Below, in pieces: positions 34,801-47,659 of a DNA stretch of 64,000 nt. The stretch's first letter is position 1. Every line of letters starts with the position of its first letter. The translations under genes and the position numbers were made by a program. This DNA comes from Primulina eburnea (lineage: Eukaryota > Streptophyta > Magnoliopsida > Lamiales > Gesneriaceae): NCBI RefSeq assembly GCF_022965805.1, contig NC_133101.1, positions 13,301,054-13,365,053 of the forward strand, written 5' to 3'. Below the pieces are notes generated by a model. It saw only the letters and a list, made by a program, of their open reading frames with translations. It was not told the origin of the DNA and ran no database searches.

Positions 34801-37709
34801 TTGTTTATAGAGTGAAGATTTGGCAGGTGAATATTAAGGAACTGCTGAAGTCATCTGAAACTGTTCATGCTTCATTTTCTTTGCTGAGGGAGGTCAGCAT
34901 ATCCTGCTAAAAGTCTGCTACTTATCCTTTCAAAATTTAGACCAGCTACTTTGATTATATCTTATTTTGGAACTTGTGATTGCTCGTGTAATTAGGTTAT
35001 TACTGTTGATTCAGCACCTGTCTCCATACTTTCATTTACTGCCCCCTGCAAACACCACTAAATTTGTTCCTGGCTATTGGTAAAGGATCCGGATCATTTG
35101 AAGTGTGGACCATGAATATGACCAGCCATGAATTTGAAATAATTGGCTGTTATAGTGCGCATGACCACATTGTAAGTTCTCAACACCTTTTTTGGCATAT
35201 GGAATGGCATATGATTTATCTTGTAAAATAACAATCAGGTCACTGGTTTAGCTTGGGCTTTTGATGGACTCTGCTTGTACAGCTGCAGCCAGGTAATAAA
35301 TATTGAAGGAAGTGTTTTATTGATATAAATATGAATTTTAGTATTAAGGGAGTGTTAGTTCAACAGATATTAAAAATTAAAAAATCCATGTTAATTGCTT
35401 TTGTTATCAAGTAATGCCTCAAGCAGAAAGCCTTGAGGTTGAAAAGCTTGGTAGCCCTCCAGATTATTTGATCAGTTCATGTATTACAGGACAACTCTAT
35501 GAAAGCGTGGAATTTAGTTGGGAAAGCACCCAGGGAAATACACATTCCTTCAAATACTCCTGGTTTAAATAGATCCCCGGATGTATGCATTAATTTTTCA
35601 TGTTTACTTCTGTTTTAAATTTGCATATTTGTTTCCAATAGACTCTAGATTTTCTCTGCAGGTTCCATATGTATATGATTCTTGCTTTGGTCTGGCAGTA
35701 TCTCATGGGAGCTTGGCAATTGTTGTGGTATCATATTCCATCCGTCCATTCTCTTATAGTTGGAATGTCCATGAACTTATCCTGAATACTGTACTAGCTT
35801 TTCTCTCTTATCAAATTTTAAGTCAAAATAATAAACTCACTCGATGTAGCGATTCAAGATTTGAAGAAAAAACTGAATTCTATTCATAGCATTTTGAGAA
35901 AACTCTTAGATAACATACCATCCAAAAAATTGATTTTTTACTTCTCTCATATTATGTTTCAGATGAGATTGGTCAATATCTTGCTTCTTGCCCTTTAAAA
36001 AAATAAAGAAAATTTACTGAAAATAAAAATAAAGAGGAAAATAGAAAGATCGAAATTTCATCTCTCCGAAACAGTAGTCATATAATAATACCTAGGAAAA
36101 GGAGCTTAGTTGACTGAAATGACTCTAAGCAATGGAATCTCTTGATCCTTTTCTTGCACTTGGTCACTTTTTACCTTATGCTGAATAGATGTCATTGATA
36201 CCCCTGTACTTAAATCTAGTTCTAAGAAGTTTGGTGTCTGTTATTCGCAGGCTCGAAGATTTGGTTCTGATTTATTAAATCCCATGTACCAGGAAAGGTG
36301 AACTTTTAAAATTATATTTTCTGGTAACAAATTATGAAATAGAAACTGCCATGTGGATAGATGCTTGCAACAAACAAGCACCCACATTTCTTTAAAAGAA
36401 AATTTTGATGATTAGTCAAAAGCTGAATGGAAGCAATAAGAACTAACCGTTCAAACAGTTACCTATGTTTGATTGACCAATAATTGTTATTGTAATTTTA
36501 CAGAACTCAGAAAGCTACTATCGAGTTCCTTTGGATTGGAGGGCAGCAATTGGACACTTCCTCCAATATAAGTTTTGATATTGATTTCGGATCATTTCCT
36601 GGTTTCCTTGAGGTAGAATTAATTTGGTGGGAAAAAAACATATTATGGTCTCTGAGTCTGTGTGGGAGTTTCAGTGGGCTTCTGAACATTTGGGATATTG
36701 TGGCAGCCCTCGTGTCTTTCAAACAGTCGATACCAAACTATGTAGAGCATATTCTGCAGAAATGGTTGACATCTTATTTTGGATCCAATTTTGGCATTTG
36801 TACTACGTTCTTGTCTACGGCATTTAAAATTTTGCCCACTCTTTCAACCCGTAAGTTGCACCTCATCAATGTAATCATCAGGCATGTTGTGCTTAAAAAT
36901 GATGAGGTGAGCGAGAGTAGAAAACACCAAGACTTGGAAAGATTCAGTAGTGCCATAGAGGAACAGACAAATGTATGGAAGGAGTTGCAGTTGTGCTGTG
37001 AAAATGAACTACGGAGAAGACTTGTTGGTTTATATTTTTCTGCCATTTTAGATCTTATATCAGATGTGCCAACAAATTTTTGCGATGTTGGCTGTTGGTG
37101 TCCTGATGAATGGCCACAACTGGAGCACTATATCTCACTTCATGAGAAAATTGTCGAGGATGATTTAAAATTTCTTGCTACCAAAGTTGGTAAAATTAAG
37201 AAGAGGTAATTCATGATGTTCTTATCTTTGTTGAACTTCTTTTGGTTCATTCATGCACACATACATAGAATAGCATCTTAAGATACTATATCAATCTATT
37301 AGCTTAAGGCTGGTTCCATTCTTGCTTTATTAACAGGAGAGAGAGTTTTGAATATGAAGAACATTGCAGTTTTTGTTCAGCAATTGTGCCATTTGAATTA
37401 ATAGAATACGCCATTTGTTCGGGAGTGAAGAATGGCAATGGAGTTGATCAAACCCATAAGCCACACCGGTGTTCTGTATCTATGCAACTTTGCCCTGCTA
37501 AATATTTTTGGTTTTGCATGTGTTGTCAAATACGAGCTTCAAAGTTGGCACCTCTAATTTTTTTCACAATGCCTTTATACCCTTCCAATTTTAAATCTTT
37601 TTTCGAATCTTCAGCCTTCAAGAAATTTTTCTCACCATGTTGTCCCTTATGTGGGATACTTCTACAAAGATTACAGCCTGAATATTTACTCTCCCCACCT
37701 CTAGTATAA
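31870..37709 (+). pseudogene. WD40/TFIIIC zinc-finger type gene, copy 2 (broken)
   Basis: The only copy here that keeps all 15 exon positions: 31870-31986, 32640-32730, 32933-33040, 33138-33222, 33690-33776, 33919-34020, 34191-34645, 34811-34892, 34996-35171, 35239-35292, 35490-35582, 35662-35727, 36251-36297, 36504-37205, 37337-37709. The N-terminal half has WD-type strands (VKIWQ, FEVWT, GLAWAFDG); the last exon carries Cys/His pairs (HCSFCS, CMCC, CCPLCG) like the TFIIIC zinc finger. Lesions: one G lost near 32950 in exon 3; one C lost at 34344-34346 and one C gained at 34503-34507 in exon 7; exon 7 donor GT changed to TT at 34646; one A lost at 35050-35052 in exon 9. Exons 10 to 15 look intact. 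The protein would normally have about 880 residues and act in the nucleus; that role is inferred. Confidence 0.8.
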
Positions 37710-39203
37710 CGAAATTCCTCTTTAAAAATTGTCAATGAAAAGTCCACCCTCTCGACTGAAATCCTCAGTAAGCAGCCCCTTACATTCTATGATTTATGAC
37801 AGGCCTCTATCTCCGTCAGCAGGCTCTGTGTTTCCAATTTTTCCTTCTGCGGTGCTTCTGTGAAAATCCACTGATATGTCCTATACATAATAACTACCAT
37901 GGAAGGATGTTTATTCTATTAATTGGTAGGAAAAATATGGTTGGATATTTGAATTTCCTAGTATTTTGTATTTGTTAGAGTAGGTGTCCAGCGAGCCAAC
38001 TTGTGGCTTGGGTTTTTATTGGCTCTAATGTAAACGATCTTTATTTTAATAATATTTTACGGTTTTGTACAATTATGACATTACTTTATCTGTTTACCCA
38101 TGTAAGCTATATAGATAAAGTCCTTTGGTGCTTGTGTGCAAGTGACTTAAGTAAAAATGCTTCTAGAAAACTTTGAAAGAAAATGCTATATTGCTTGAAA
38201 ACTTGGTAGTTTACAATAAGAGCTTCACCCTATTTATATTAATCCTATTTATACTAGTAGCTTTCTACAATGAAAGCGATACATATCAACTCTCTAGGAG
38301 GTTCTAAGATCTACACTATTCTAGTTAATTCCATTCTATACTATTCTAAATGATTATTCTATGCACAAAAGATTTCACAGAAAACTCTTAATTGATGAAA
38401 TATGGAGAATGTTTTAGAAGTGCTTGAACCTCTACAGAGCACCTATTTAGAAGTTTTTGGAATGCACAAGAAGGTTCCGGTTCGTGATATTCCGCAACAT
38501 CAATGAGTTCTAATAAAAATCTATTTATGAAATATTGGTTGATCACTTTGCAAATAAAAATGCTAAAAAATCAATTTTTTATAGTTAATTGTAATAGAAT
38601 GTCATTATTGTAAAGCTTAGTTTATGTGTTTAGTTAAGAAAATTATCTTTATAGTATTGATTTTATATTGAAAATTGTGACATTGAAACAAAAAATATTG
38701 ATCTTACATTGAAAATTGTTAAGTTGAACCAAAAATTTACTAACATTAAAAAGAATGCTGCTATGATGTCGAAAAAGTTAATATATTCAGCGTCGCATCA
38801 GCAATTTAACCAAAATAACCGAACACTGATAGTTAGTGTAAAATGACCAAACTTTAACCTGTTAATAAACTAAAATTCAAAATAAACAATATTGGCTGAT
38901 TAAAAAAGTTATTTTCCATAAATTCAAACACCAACACCTACTTAGAGATGACAATTTTTCCCACGGATTTGGAGACCCACGGGGAAAACTCGAAACGGGG
39001 ATCGGGGCGGGGAATCCCTGTGCCCACGTCGTGTTGCCCCATTAATATTTTTGAAATGGGAACCGAACCCGAACCCGAAAAAACGAAGATCGTGACAGGT
39101 ATAGGGGTAGGGATGTAATTCGAAGACTAGGATGGAGATAACAAACCCAACTCCACCCCATTGTCATCCCTCCACCTACTACACACTTTGTCACACAAAT
39201 CCC
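37710..39203 (+). other. 3' flank of gene copy 2, no coding content
   Basis: Aligns with 11761-12612 joined to 27178-27819. It contains the empty target site of array A near 38553-38570. No gene seen. Confidence 0.5.
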
Positions 39204-39387
39204 CTTGTGACACCTCTACTGCCACGTGTTGTGATTTGTGACTATATACTTTAATGTTTTTACGAATCTATCAAAAGGAATCAACTTTTTCACAAAAACC
39301 CTTGTGACACCTCCACTGCCACGTTTTGTGTTTGTGACTGTATAATTTAATGTTTATCCGAATCTATCAAAGAATCAACTTTTTCAT
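39204..39387. repeat. Tandem repeat, two ~97-bp units (unit 2)
   Basis: Copies start CTTGTGACACC at 39204 and 39301; counterpart of 27820-28003, again with one CACGTG and one CACGTT. Confidence 0.85.
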
Positions 39388-40430
39388 CTTTAAACGACTT
39401 TTTCACATATTCCAACTGATTCAATCGTGTAAGCACACAAAATCTGAACACACGTGCAAAAGTATCCCAATGATTTAACTTTATCTTTACACTTACACTA
39501 GCCGACATACACATGGTGTTTATTTAATATGATATATAAATAATTTAGCTCATAAATCATATGTATACTATATACTGATAATATATTTTTTTCCAAATAT
39601 TTAGTTTCTTTATGATTTTTTTCTAAAAAAATATTTTTAAGACTTGATTCATTAATGATTTGCAACATTATTAGTTCAGGAAAAGGTAGACAAAAATTTG
39701 ACAAAAGTTGAAATCATTCATGAATCCACGGAATGAAATCTTCATATCAATATACGATGGGGTAAAAGTCAAAAAAAAAACATTTGTTTTGTACTTTTGT
39801 ATGACAAGTCTTACACCTTAATTTCGTCGGAAAAAAAAATGATTATCCAATTTTGATTAAAAAATAAGGTATACATTGGTCACTCTATTTCGAGATATAT
39901 ATGTGATGTTATAGGTCACGTTTCATTGGTATGTGCATAGAGATATTCAATCATACAGATGTGTGATCATATGATGAGTCACTGGACAACCTTCCATCCG
40001 ACTTTCCAATTGGTTATTATTTATCGAGTAGATTAGTCTGCATTTAAGGTTTTATATCATTAGTATTTTGATCCGAGACAACATAGATGATCTACGTACT
40101 AGTGCTAGACTTTGACTCATTTATCGACTCCACGAGGGTCATCAAATGGCGAGGTTCAGTATGGTATCGACATACATAGGAGCAGATGCATTGTGGTTGA
40201 TGATATGTATATAGGATCTGCTCGGATGGTATTTTTTGTCGATTAATTTTCCGAAGACTGAATTATATATTCATTAATAGGTTGTGTTAAGGCCACACAA
40301 ATTTATAAATACTACAGCCCAAGAACTCGAAATTTTGGGCACATCCAATAAGTTTGAACCCATTCAATGACTTGATGACAACCTATAATAATGACAAATC
40401 TAAAAAATTAAGCCATGTCCGTATTCATAT
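39388..40430 (+). other. Intergenic DNA before the family D LTR
   Basis: The first part aligns with unit 1 up to 39972; the rest (39973-40430) is absent from unit 1 because of the deletion there. I see no gene or clear repeat. Confidence 0.45.
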
Positions 40431-41495
40431 TGTAACACCCAATTGATGGCTACATTATAGCATTAAATAAGCTGCTTAAAAGCCTTAAAACGTTCACTAA
40501 GGCATCCGCTCAACTTCTCTCTTCCCAACTATAAGTAAGATCCAAACTATAAGTAAGAGATCAAACCAAGATAAAAGAACACCGAAAACCTCACAAAAAT
40601 TCAAGAAGAAAAACTGCCAAATTTGAGGCTTTCAGTAGCAGATTTCGTGGCATTATTCTGTCCATTTTCGAGTAAAATTTCTAGTAGAAACCAAATACTA
40701 TATTTGAACTACAATCTAGCAACTCATATTCACGTTTGGAATCAAGAAAGACCAAAGTAATCGGGCTTATGTATTAAAAAATTATATACACGTATGATAT
40801 TCTATGTTCCATTTTTGAACAATTTCGTTTGAACATGATTTATTCGTTTATGTCTTGTCTAAGCTTTATATGTTCCAAACATTGATATAATTCAATAAAA
40901 ATTTGGAAAGCTATTATAAGATATGACCGCTATATGGTAGGATTAAAACTGTTATATGACCTCTATATGATGAGATTATAATCATTGTATGGCCTCGTCA
41001 CTTGAGTATTAACATATAGGGGACATATATATATTAGTAAAATCGTGGAAATTAGATGAAATTTCAATGCTTCATGTTCAGGATATGATTATGATACGTT
41101 ATGTCTTCCGTTAAGAAATGTTACGTTTAGAAAAAATATATGTATTTGTTATATATATCCGAACAATCCCCACTTGCTGAGTGTTTCCCAATTAAGTCAC
41201 CCTTACCTCTCTCCCTATACAATACCAACAAACAAGTTGATGGACAAATCATGAGACGTCTGGAGCTGGTGAAGAAGCCACTTTCCAGGAAAGATTATTT
41301 TCATATTTCAATTGTCATTTTACGTTTTAAGTTTTACTCTTCTGCACTATTTGATTTCTTTCATGTTGTAAAGACAATGACGGATTATTTTATAAACTGG
41401 TTTGGTTATATATTGTATTACGATCATGTTATTTTAAAATTATGTGATTGTTAAAAAATGAATGTGTCTGTACACCTATGTCTCAGGACATGACA
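40431..41495 (+). mobile_element. Decayed gypsy LTR (family D, unit 2)
   Basis: Starts TGTAACACCC and ends CAGGACATGACA, both typical of plant gypsy LTRs, 1065 bp. A decayed PBS (TGATATTAGAGTCA at 41502-41515) follows. Only its last part survives in unit 1. No 3' partner LTR was found. Confidence 0.7.
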
Positions 41496-42030
41496 TTTAA
41501 ATGATATTAGAGTCAGCATGATCATAATCTGACTGAGATCATAATATACAAAACGTGATAATATGTCAAATTTTGCCAAAGGACCAGTGCATTCATATCA
41601 TTGACAATTATTTTCGAGGTAGTATATTAACCATCAATCAATGACCTAAAATCTAATTTATAGGCGTAATCAGAGTCTCATTAGATTTGACATCCTCTAT
41701 TTTTGGTAACAAGCTTACTTTTTGGTCTATTTATGCACATCAATGATGCATTTAAGGGATAGAATCGTGACTAAAAACTTTTCTACCTCACATCTAAGTA
41801 ACCCTCCCATTTTGCACAAAGAAGATCACACCGATTTAAGCATAAATTCTCTAAAATCTCGAGCATGTTGTAACCATTTTCGAACATAATTTTGACAAAG
41901 TTTGAGCAAGAAATGGCGACCCAATCTAAGACCATGAGTAACCTCGAACTCGAGATTTAGAAACTTAGAGGGACCTTCACTAGTTTTTTTTTAGAAGTTA
42001 ATATTCTAATAAAAAAATTTACCTGCTTAT

Positions 42031-42366
42031 GTGTTGTTTGATTGTGGTGACACACATTCTTTTATATCTAAGAGGTTCACTAAGAAATTATGGGTTAAAC
42101 CTAAAATGCTTGTTAAACCTTTAAGGATAGCAACACCTACTAGTAAGGCTATCGAAACCTTCGAGTTACATCGAGACTATAAAATCAGTAACAATATGCA
42201 TGCGTTCAATGCCGACTCGATTCAACTCTCAATGGTGGATTTTGACATCATTCTGAGAATGGATTGTTTAGCCAAGACTCATGCAATGGTAAATTGTTGG
42301 GGTGAGAATGTGAAATTCCAAACCGAGAACAAATCATATACCATACGCCTCGGTCTCGAGGCGTGA
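42031..42366 (+). pseudogene. Gypsy protease fragment (family D relic, unit 2)
   Basis: Counterpart of 29380-29715 with a handful of substitutions (for example Trp for Gly in KKLWVKP). It again has D-C-G-D at the protease active site and RMDCL where GMDWL is normal. It lies about 0.5 kb after the family D LTR and PBS. Possible gag remains between them are too decayed to define. Inactive relic. Confidence 0.75.
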
Positions 42367-42834
42367 CATGTTGGTTTTATAGTGAAAGTTCAAGGAAGAA
42401 AGAAGAAAGCTATGTTTTCATTTTCTAAATCAAAAACTAGTACATCGATTAGTGAGTAGTATTCTCCAACTAATTCCGAGATCTTAAACCATGATGACCA
42501 ACATCCTGCTAGGTATCAAAGAAATTTTCTTTGGAACCCACGATAATATTTTTTTTATCGGATCAGTCAGATCAGGATCAAAAAATATTTTTGTTGTCTC
42601 TAAGTTTTAATGTGACAATGTACACGTCATCGTCATGTAACGTTGCGTCAACACTTCATTAACACCGTGTGAGAAAAAAACTAAAATTGCAAAAAGAAAA
42701 TAAGAAGAAAGAAACTAAGATAACATGCTAAGATGGAAATTTGACAATTTAGAAGACTAAAATAAAAAATTGACAAATAAATAGGATCATAATTACAATT
42801 TCCTAATTAATATTATATATTTGATATGGGTTGT
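42367..42834 (+). other. Intergenic DNA at the end of unit 2
   Basis: Aligns with 29716-30185; no recognisable gene. Confidence 0.5.
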
Positions 42835-43590
42835 CACTACAAAAAAACGGAAAGCATAGCGACTGTTTTTCTTGAACCGTCGCTCTGTCGCTAATATTGC
42901 GACTGTTTGATAAACCTGTCGTTATTTTGTGCGACGGTCTTGTATTCTACCCGTCGTTATTTTGTAGCGACGGTTTTAGGAAACCGTCTCTTAATTTGAC
43001 AAGCGACGGTTTTATTAAAAACTGTCGCTATTATAGCGACGGTTTAAGGAAAACCATCGTTATAATAGCGACGGTTTTTGCAAAACCGTCGCCATAATAG
43101 CGACGGCTTTTACCAAAACTGTCGCTATTATCGCGAAGGTTTTGGTTGAAACGTTGCTATATAGCGACTGTTTTATTAAAAACCGTCGCTATAATTCTAT
43201 ATATACCGAGGTTCGCAGACATTTTCTTAAACGATTTTTCGTCTATTTCTAGTAGTAGTTAAACTGTATCAATTTTTCGAAGTTTCGATTTTTTAATTTT
43301 GTACTAACATTTTTTCGTATTTATTTTGTAGATTTTCTCGTTGGTACGATCTTCCAGCGTTACGTGGAGCTGCATATCTTTGCGCAAATCAGGTTTTAAT
43401 TTTTTTTCCCCGAAAATTTACTACATAATTTTAATTTTTGCGTAGTAGTTTTTTTTATGCAATTTATGGTTACAAACCGTCGCTTCTTAAACGGCGGTTT
43501 TTTTAAAAAATCGCCGTTTAATATAGCGACGGCTTTTTCAATTCCGTCGCTTAATATAGCGACGGCTTTTTCAATACCGTCGCGAATCTT
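42835..43590 (+). mobile_element. CACTA-like 5' end with subterminal palindromes (unit 3)
   Basis: CACTACAAAAAAACGG at 42835, then fewer and differently arranged GCGACGG/CCGTCGC repeats than in unit 2, followed by the same spacer and the second cluster at about 43475-43585. No 3' terminus or transposase. Confidence 0.75.
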
Positions 43591-44501
43591 TGGATGATCA
43601 ATTTTAAATTTTAATTTTGTTCAAATAAAATATTTTGACTTTTTATAATCATAATTTAAATTTTCAAAACTAGCTATTATAAATAGATAAATATAAGTTT
43701 TCAATAGTTCAACTTTTAGAAATAGCTTCAATATCATCCATTATCACACTTTAAAGAAAGAAAGACATTTATCTTTTATGTTTATCCAACTTTGGTTTTT
43801 GGTAAGAGTAAATTCACTCGCATCCAAGATTTCTTGCTCGAGGTTTTTAACCTTTTCCAAAAACATCATGAAGATCAATAAATACTTGTGAAGATTGAAC
43901 GGGATAATGATCAATTTTTTTCTAGCTTTATAAAATGTGCCACCAATACCAATCATCAAACTTTAATAATATCAATTATATGACATAAAATAAAATAATA
44001 TGTATATAAATAAAAATATTATATATTTATAAAATTGGTTCGGTTAGGATTTTTCAACAAAACTTTGAACAAAACCAATTTTTTCGATATGATTAATTTT
44101 AAAACCAATATAAATCGATCGACTAAAAACCAAACCAACTATTTGATTTGGCTTTGGTTTCGACTCACCCCTAAATTGGGTAATGCATGAGATTGACTAA
44201 TGTTTCAACTTCATTTCTTCAATGCTTGTTGCTTCCTCAATATCCATTGTTTTTTCCCTCTAAGAGAGAAATCCCTAAATCCACATAAAAATAAATATTT
44301 ATATTTTTTTTAATAATATAAAATAGAAGATTTTTTTTAGTCTTCTAGTCTAGTCTAGGAAATACAAATATATGTAGGTTATACGATGTAATTCGATTTG
44401 GACTATTCAAGCTGTTTCACAAATTAGGACGAAGAATCGAATCCGCTTCACTCCAAAATAATAAAACGCCGCTCTGCTTTCTGTTTCAATTCTCTTCAAC
44501 A
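43591..44501 (+). other. Upstream region of gene copy 3
   Basis: Aligns with the upstream regions of copies 1 and 2; presumed promoter and 5' UTR. No coding content. Confidence 0.5.
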
Positions 44502-47500
44502 ATGTCTTCCCGCTTCCAAGCAGCGGTGCTCGTATCAGCGCCTTGTTATCCGAACGCTGTTGCTTGGTCCGAAGAAAATCTGGTAACGGTCGCTTCTGGT
44601 AGCCTCGTTACGATCCTGGTAATTGTTAACTTTTCAAAGTTTGCTGATTTTAGTATTGAATTGCTTTGATGCAAGTTTACTGATACGATGTATAGCATTT
44701 GAGTCTCAACATTGAAATTGCTCAAGTTTAGAAGTATCCTGGCATTCAATCTGCTCAAGCTGAGTTTTAAGTTGATCAAGAATTTTGGGCTGTCAAGTGA
44801 TTCTGTTAGTGTGAGGATTATACAGATGACATTATTAACCATTCACTGACATGAACAAGAGACAATGACCACTAATTCTGAGTCCAATATTCTGTGATCC
44901 ACCTGATGGGATCTGATCCCATGACTTAGGAAAGACAACTACTAAATCAATTGATTGCATATAATGTAATAATATTTCTGAATAGCATGCTTATTTTTTA
45001 GCTGAAGATTTTTGCATTGTTATTGAATTTTAAACGCCAAATTTATGCTTAAATTTTAATCTACTTGATCTTCATAACTGGTCTGGAAGTTGTTTTATGT
45101 TGGAGTTTAATACAGGGTCTGATTTGAATTTGATAGAGAATCTTATAGTAGTTGGTCTATATAATTCATATTACCTTACTTTTTATTTGTTTTTTCAAAT
45201 TAGGATTTAATTTTATACTGTTTGATTTAACCTTCGAATCACTGGTATATGCTTGTTGTTCACTTGGTTAGAATCCTGCTAAACCTTCTGGAGCTGGATG
45301 TCGAGGTGTAATTTCTGTTCTCCCAAGCAAGATTTTTTCCATTGGTGTCATAAATTCTGGAGGTACGTAGAATCATATTAAAAAAATGAATTTCATAGTT
45401 TTGAATGAGCTCATTGTATGTATGTATGTACACAATTTGGATGCCATTTGGATTTCTGGGTTTGTGGTTTTACAGTGCAAATGAAAATTAATTTTGAGTT
45501 GAGGTTTCAAGTACTTTTTCTCAGGTCACTGCATTTGATTTTGTTTTCATTTTGTCACAGGGATAGATTTTCTCTCTGGGTGCTTGTTGCCAATGCATGT
45601 GTCGCGGGATACATGGCCATGTGTTAGGTCAATTTCCTGGTCTCCTGCAGGTCTTGCTAGCAATGCTGGGTACTGATACCATTACCCTTGATCGAAGTTT
45701 TTGTTTGAGTATGCAACGCAAGTTGCCTCCCTGAATTAATTCTACATTTTGCTATGAATCGTGCAGTTGTTTGCTTGTTGTTTGCACCACTGGGGACGCG
45801 CCAAACTTTACCGCTTTCCCTTCTGTGATTTTTCGGCTGAATGGATTGAGGTATTAAGTATCTTATAAATGAAGCTTTCAGGAAGTAGTGGTGGCAGGAC
45901 CTGAATTATGGTTCGAGCTTGCTGTCTCTTCACTTTAATAATCTTCCTGAACCAAAAAAAATGGTGAAAATTTTAGCAATGGAATTGTTTCAATTCTTGT
46001 GTCTATAGATGCTCTTAATTATGTTCTTACTGTTGGTTATGTGTTGGCTATGAGCCCATGAGTAGATTCATATTTGTGCTAATGTGTAAATTTGTTGTGT
46101 TAGTACTGGAGGCTTTGTTTATGTTTGGAGAGGCAATACCTAATCAACATTTCTTTCAAAAAGAATTTCATAGCCCTTCAAGTTTGTTGTATTTACGGTT
46201 TTGTTGCTTATGCATAATAAATGTCATGAATTTGGAATCTAGTATGTCATCTGTGATTCCTAAATTTAATGTTTGTTTTTCACACATTTGCTAAAGTTAT
46301 AATCTGAAATTTTCTAGGTTATGGACATATCAGAGATGATGTATAATTATCTTTCCAAGATCAATTTCGGAGAGTCTCAAATTATATCTTCAGAAAGTTT
46401 AGATGTGAGTTGCTTCTATCTTTCAACTTTTTGCTGATTAGCATTTCTTGCATATCCCCATATACTTTTCTAGATGAAATATTCTTGATGACATAACAAT
46501 TAATGATATGAATTCCAACTATTCTTGGGGTTTTGTCTTTATACAGGTGATAGGGAGTCGAGATAATGCAGAATCTGAATGCCCTAATGAGCCACCTGTA
46601 TCTAGTTTAAGAAAGGAAAGAAAACGAAGGAGACAGAATGAAACTAATGTACTGCACACTGCATTCACTATCTGATTTAGTTTTATCATTTTATTCCATG
46701 ACATGAACCTCCATACTTACTAAATCAGCTTCAATGCAGCTACATGATCTGCTTTCAATTCCAAAAGTTGTGCATTTGATATATGCCATTACATTGAATG
46801 TGTTGCTATTTTTATTAGGTTGCTGCAAAAAAACTTGACAATGTAAAAGAAAACAATACATGGGAAATTATTCCCATATCTGTTTCTGAAGGGACACCTC
46901 TGAAGATCAAAGAATGCAATGTTCAACTAATAACGGCACAACGATATGCTTCTAGCATTAATGCAATGCTGACACCCCTTATTGTGGCTTGGTCACCGAT
47001 TCTGAGGACATCTAAAGATTGGGTATCTATTCCTCATAACTCCTCAGGCTGCTGCTCTATTCTTGCTACTGGATTGAAATGTGGTCTAATTTCATTCTGG
47101 AGAATTGATGCACCAGAGATTTATTCCATTATTACCACTGAACTCCCATGTAAAGCATCAAATGGTGGCTTTCTCAAGGCACATGATACATGCATCACAT
47201 CTATTTGCTGGGCTTTATATGGCTCTGAAATTTCAAAACCTCAACTTCTTTTAGCGACGGGAAGTTCTAATGGGAGGTGAGTAACTAATTAACCTTTTTC
47301 TGTTTTCAAAGCCAAAAGTCTAGCACATTTTCTTGACATGGGTTAGAACTACTGAATTATACACACACATACATATAAGGTTTACCTTTTATTTGATTAT
47401 AACATTTAATTTTGTGACTTTCCTCTTCTTTTTGTTTATAGAGTGAAGATTTGGCAGGTGAATATTAAGGAACTGCTGAAGTCATCTGAAACTGTTCATG

Positions 47501-47659
47501 CTTCATTTTCTTTGCTGAGGGAGGTCAGCATATCCTGCTAAAAGTCTGCTACTTATCCTTTCAAAATTTAGACCAGCTACTTTGATTATATCTTATTTTG
47601 TAACTTGTGATTGCTCGTGTAATTAGGTTATTACTGTTGATTCAACACCTGTCTCCATA
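44502..47659 (+). pseudogene. WD40/TFIIIC zinc-finger type gene, copy 3 (cut by array B)
   Basis: Exons 44502-44618, 45272-45362, 45561-45669, 45767-45850, 46318-46404, 46547-46648, 46819-47276, 47442-47523 and the first 23 bases of exon 9 (47637-47659) align with copy 2. A G is missing in the run at 45792-45795 (exon 4), shifting the frame. Exons 5-8 are open and keep normal splice sites, including the exon 7 donor lost in copy 2 and the A7 run lost in copy 1. The family B retrotransposon array starts at 47660, inside exon 9, so the WD40 domain is cut; the remainder should lie beyond the right edge. Apart from the exon 4 shift, this is the best-kept N-terminal half. Confidence 0.82.

Noticed and set aside
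30186..42834. Gene captured inside a complete CACTA transposon (Pack-type)
   Set aside because: No 3' terminus with GTAGTG, no target duplication and no transposase were found; the gene keeps its introns and repeats as a normal segmental duplication.
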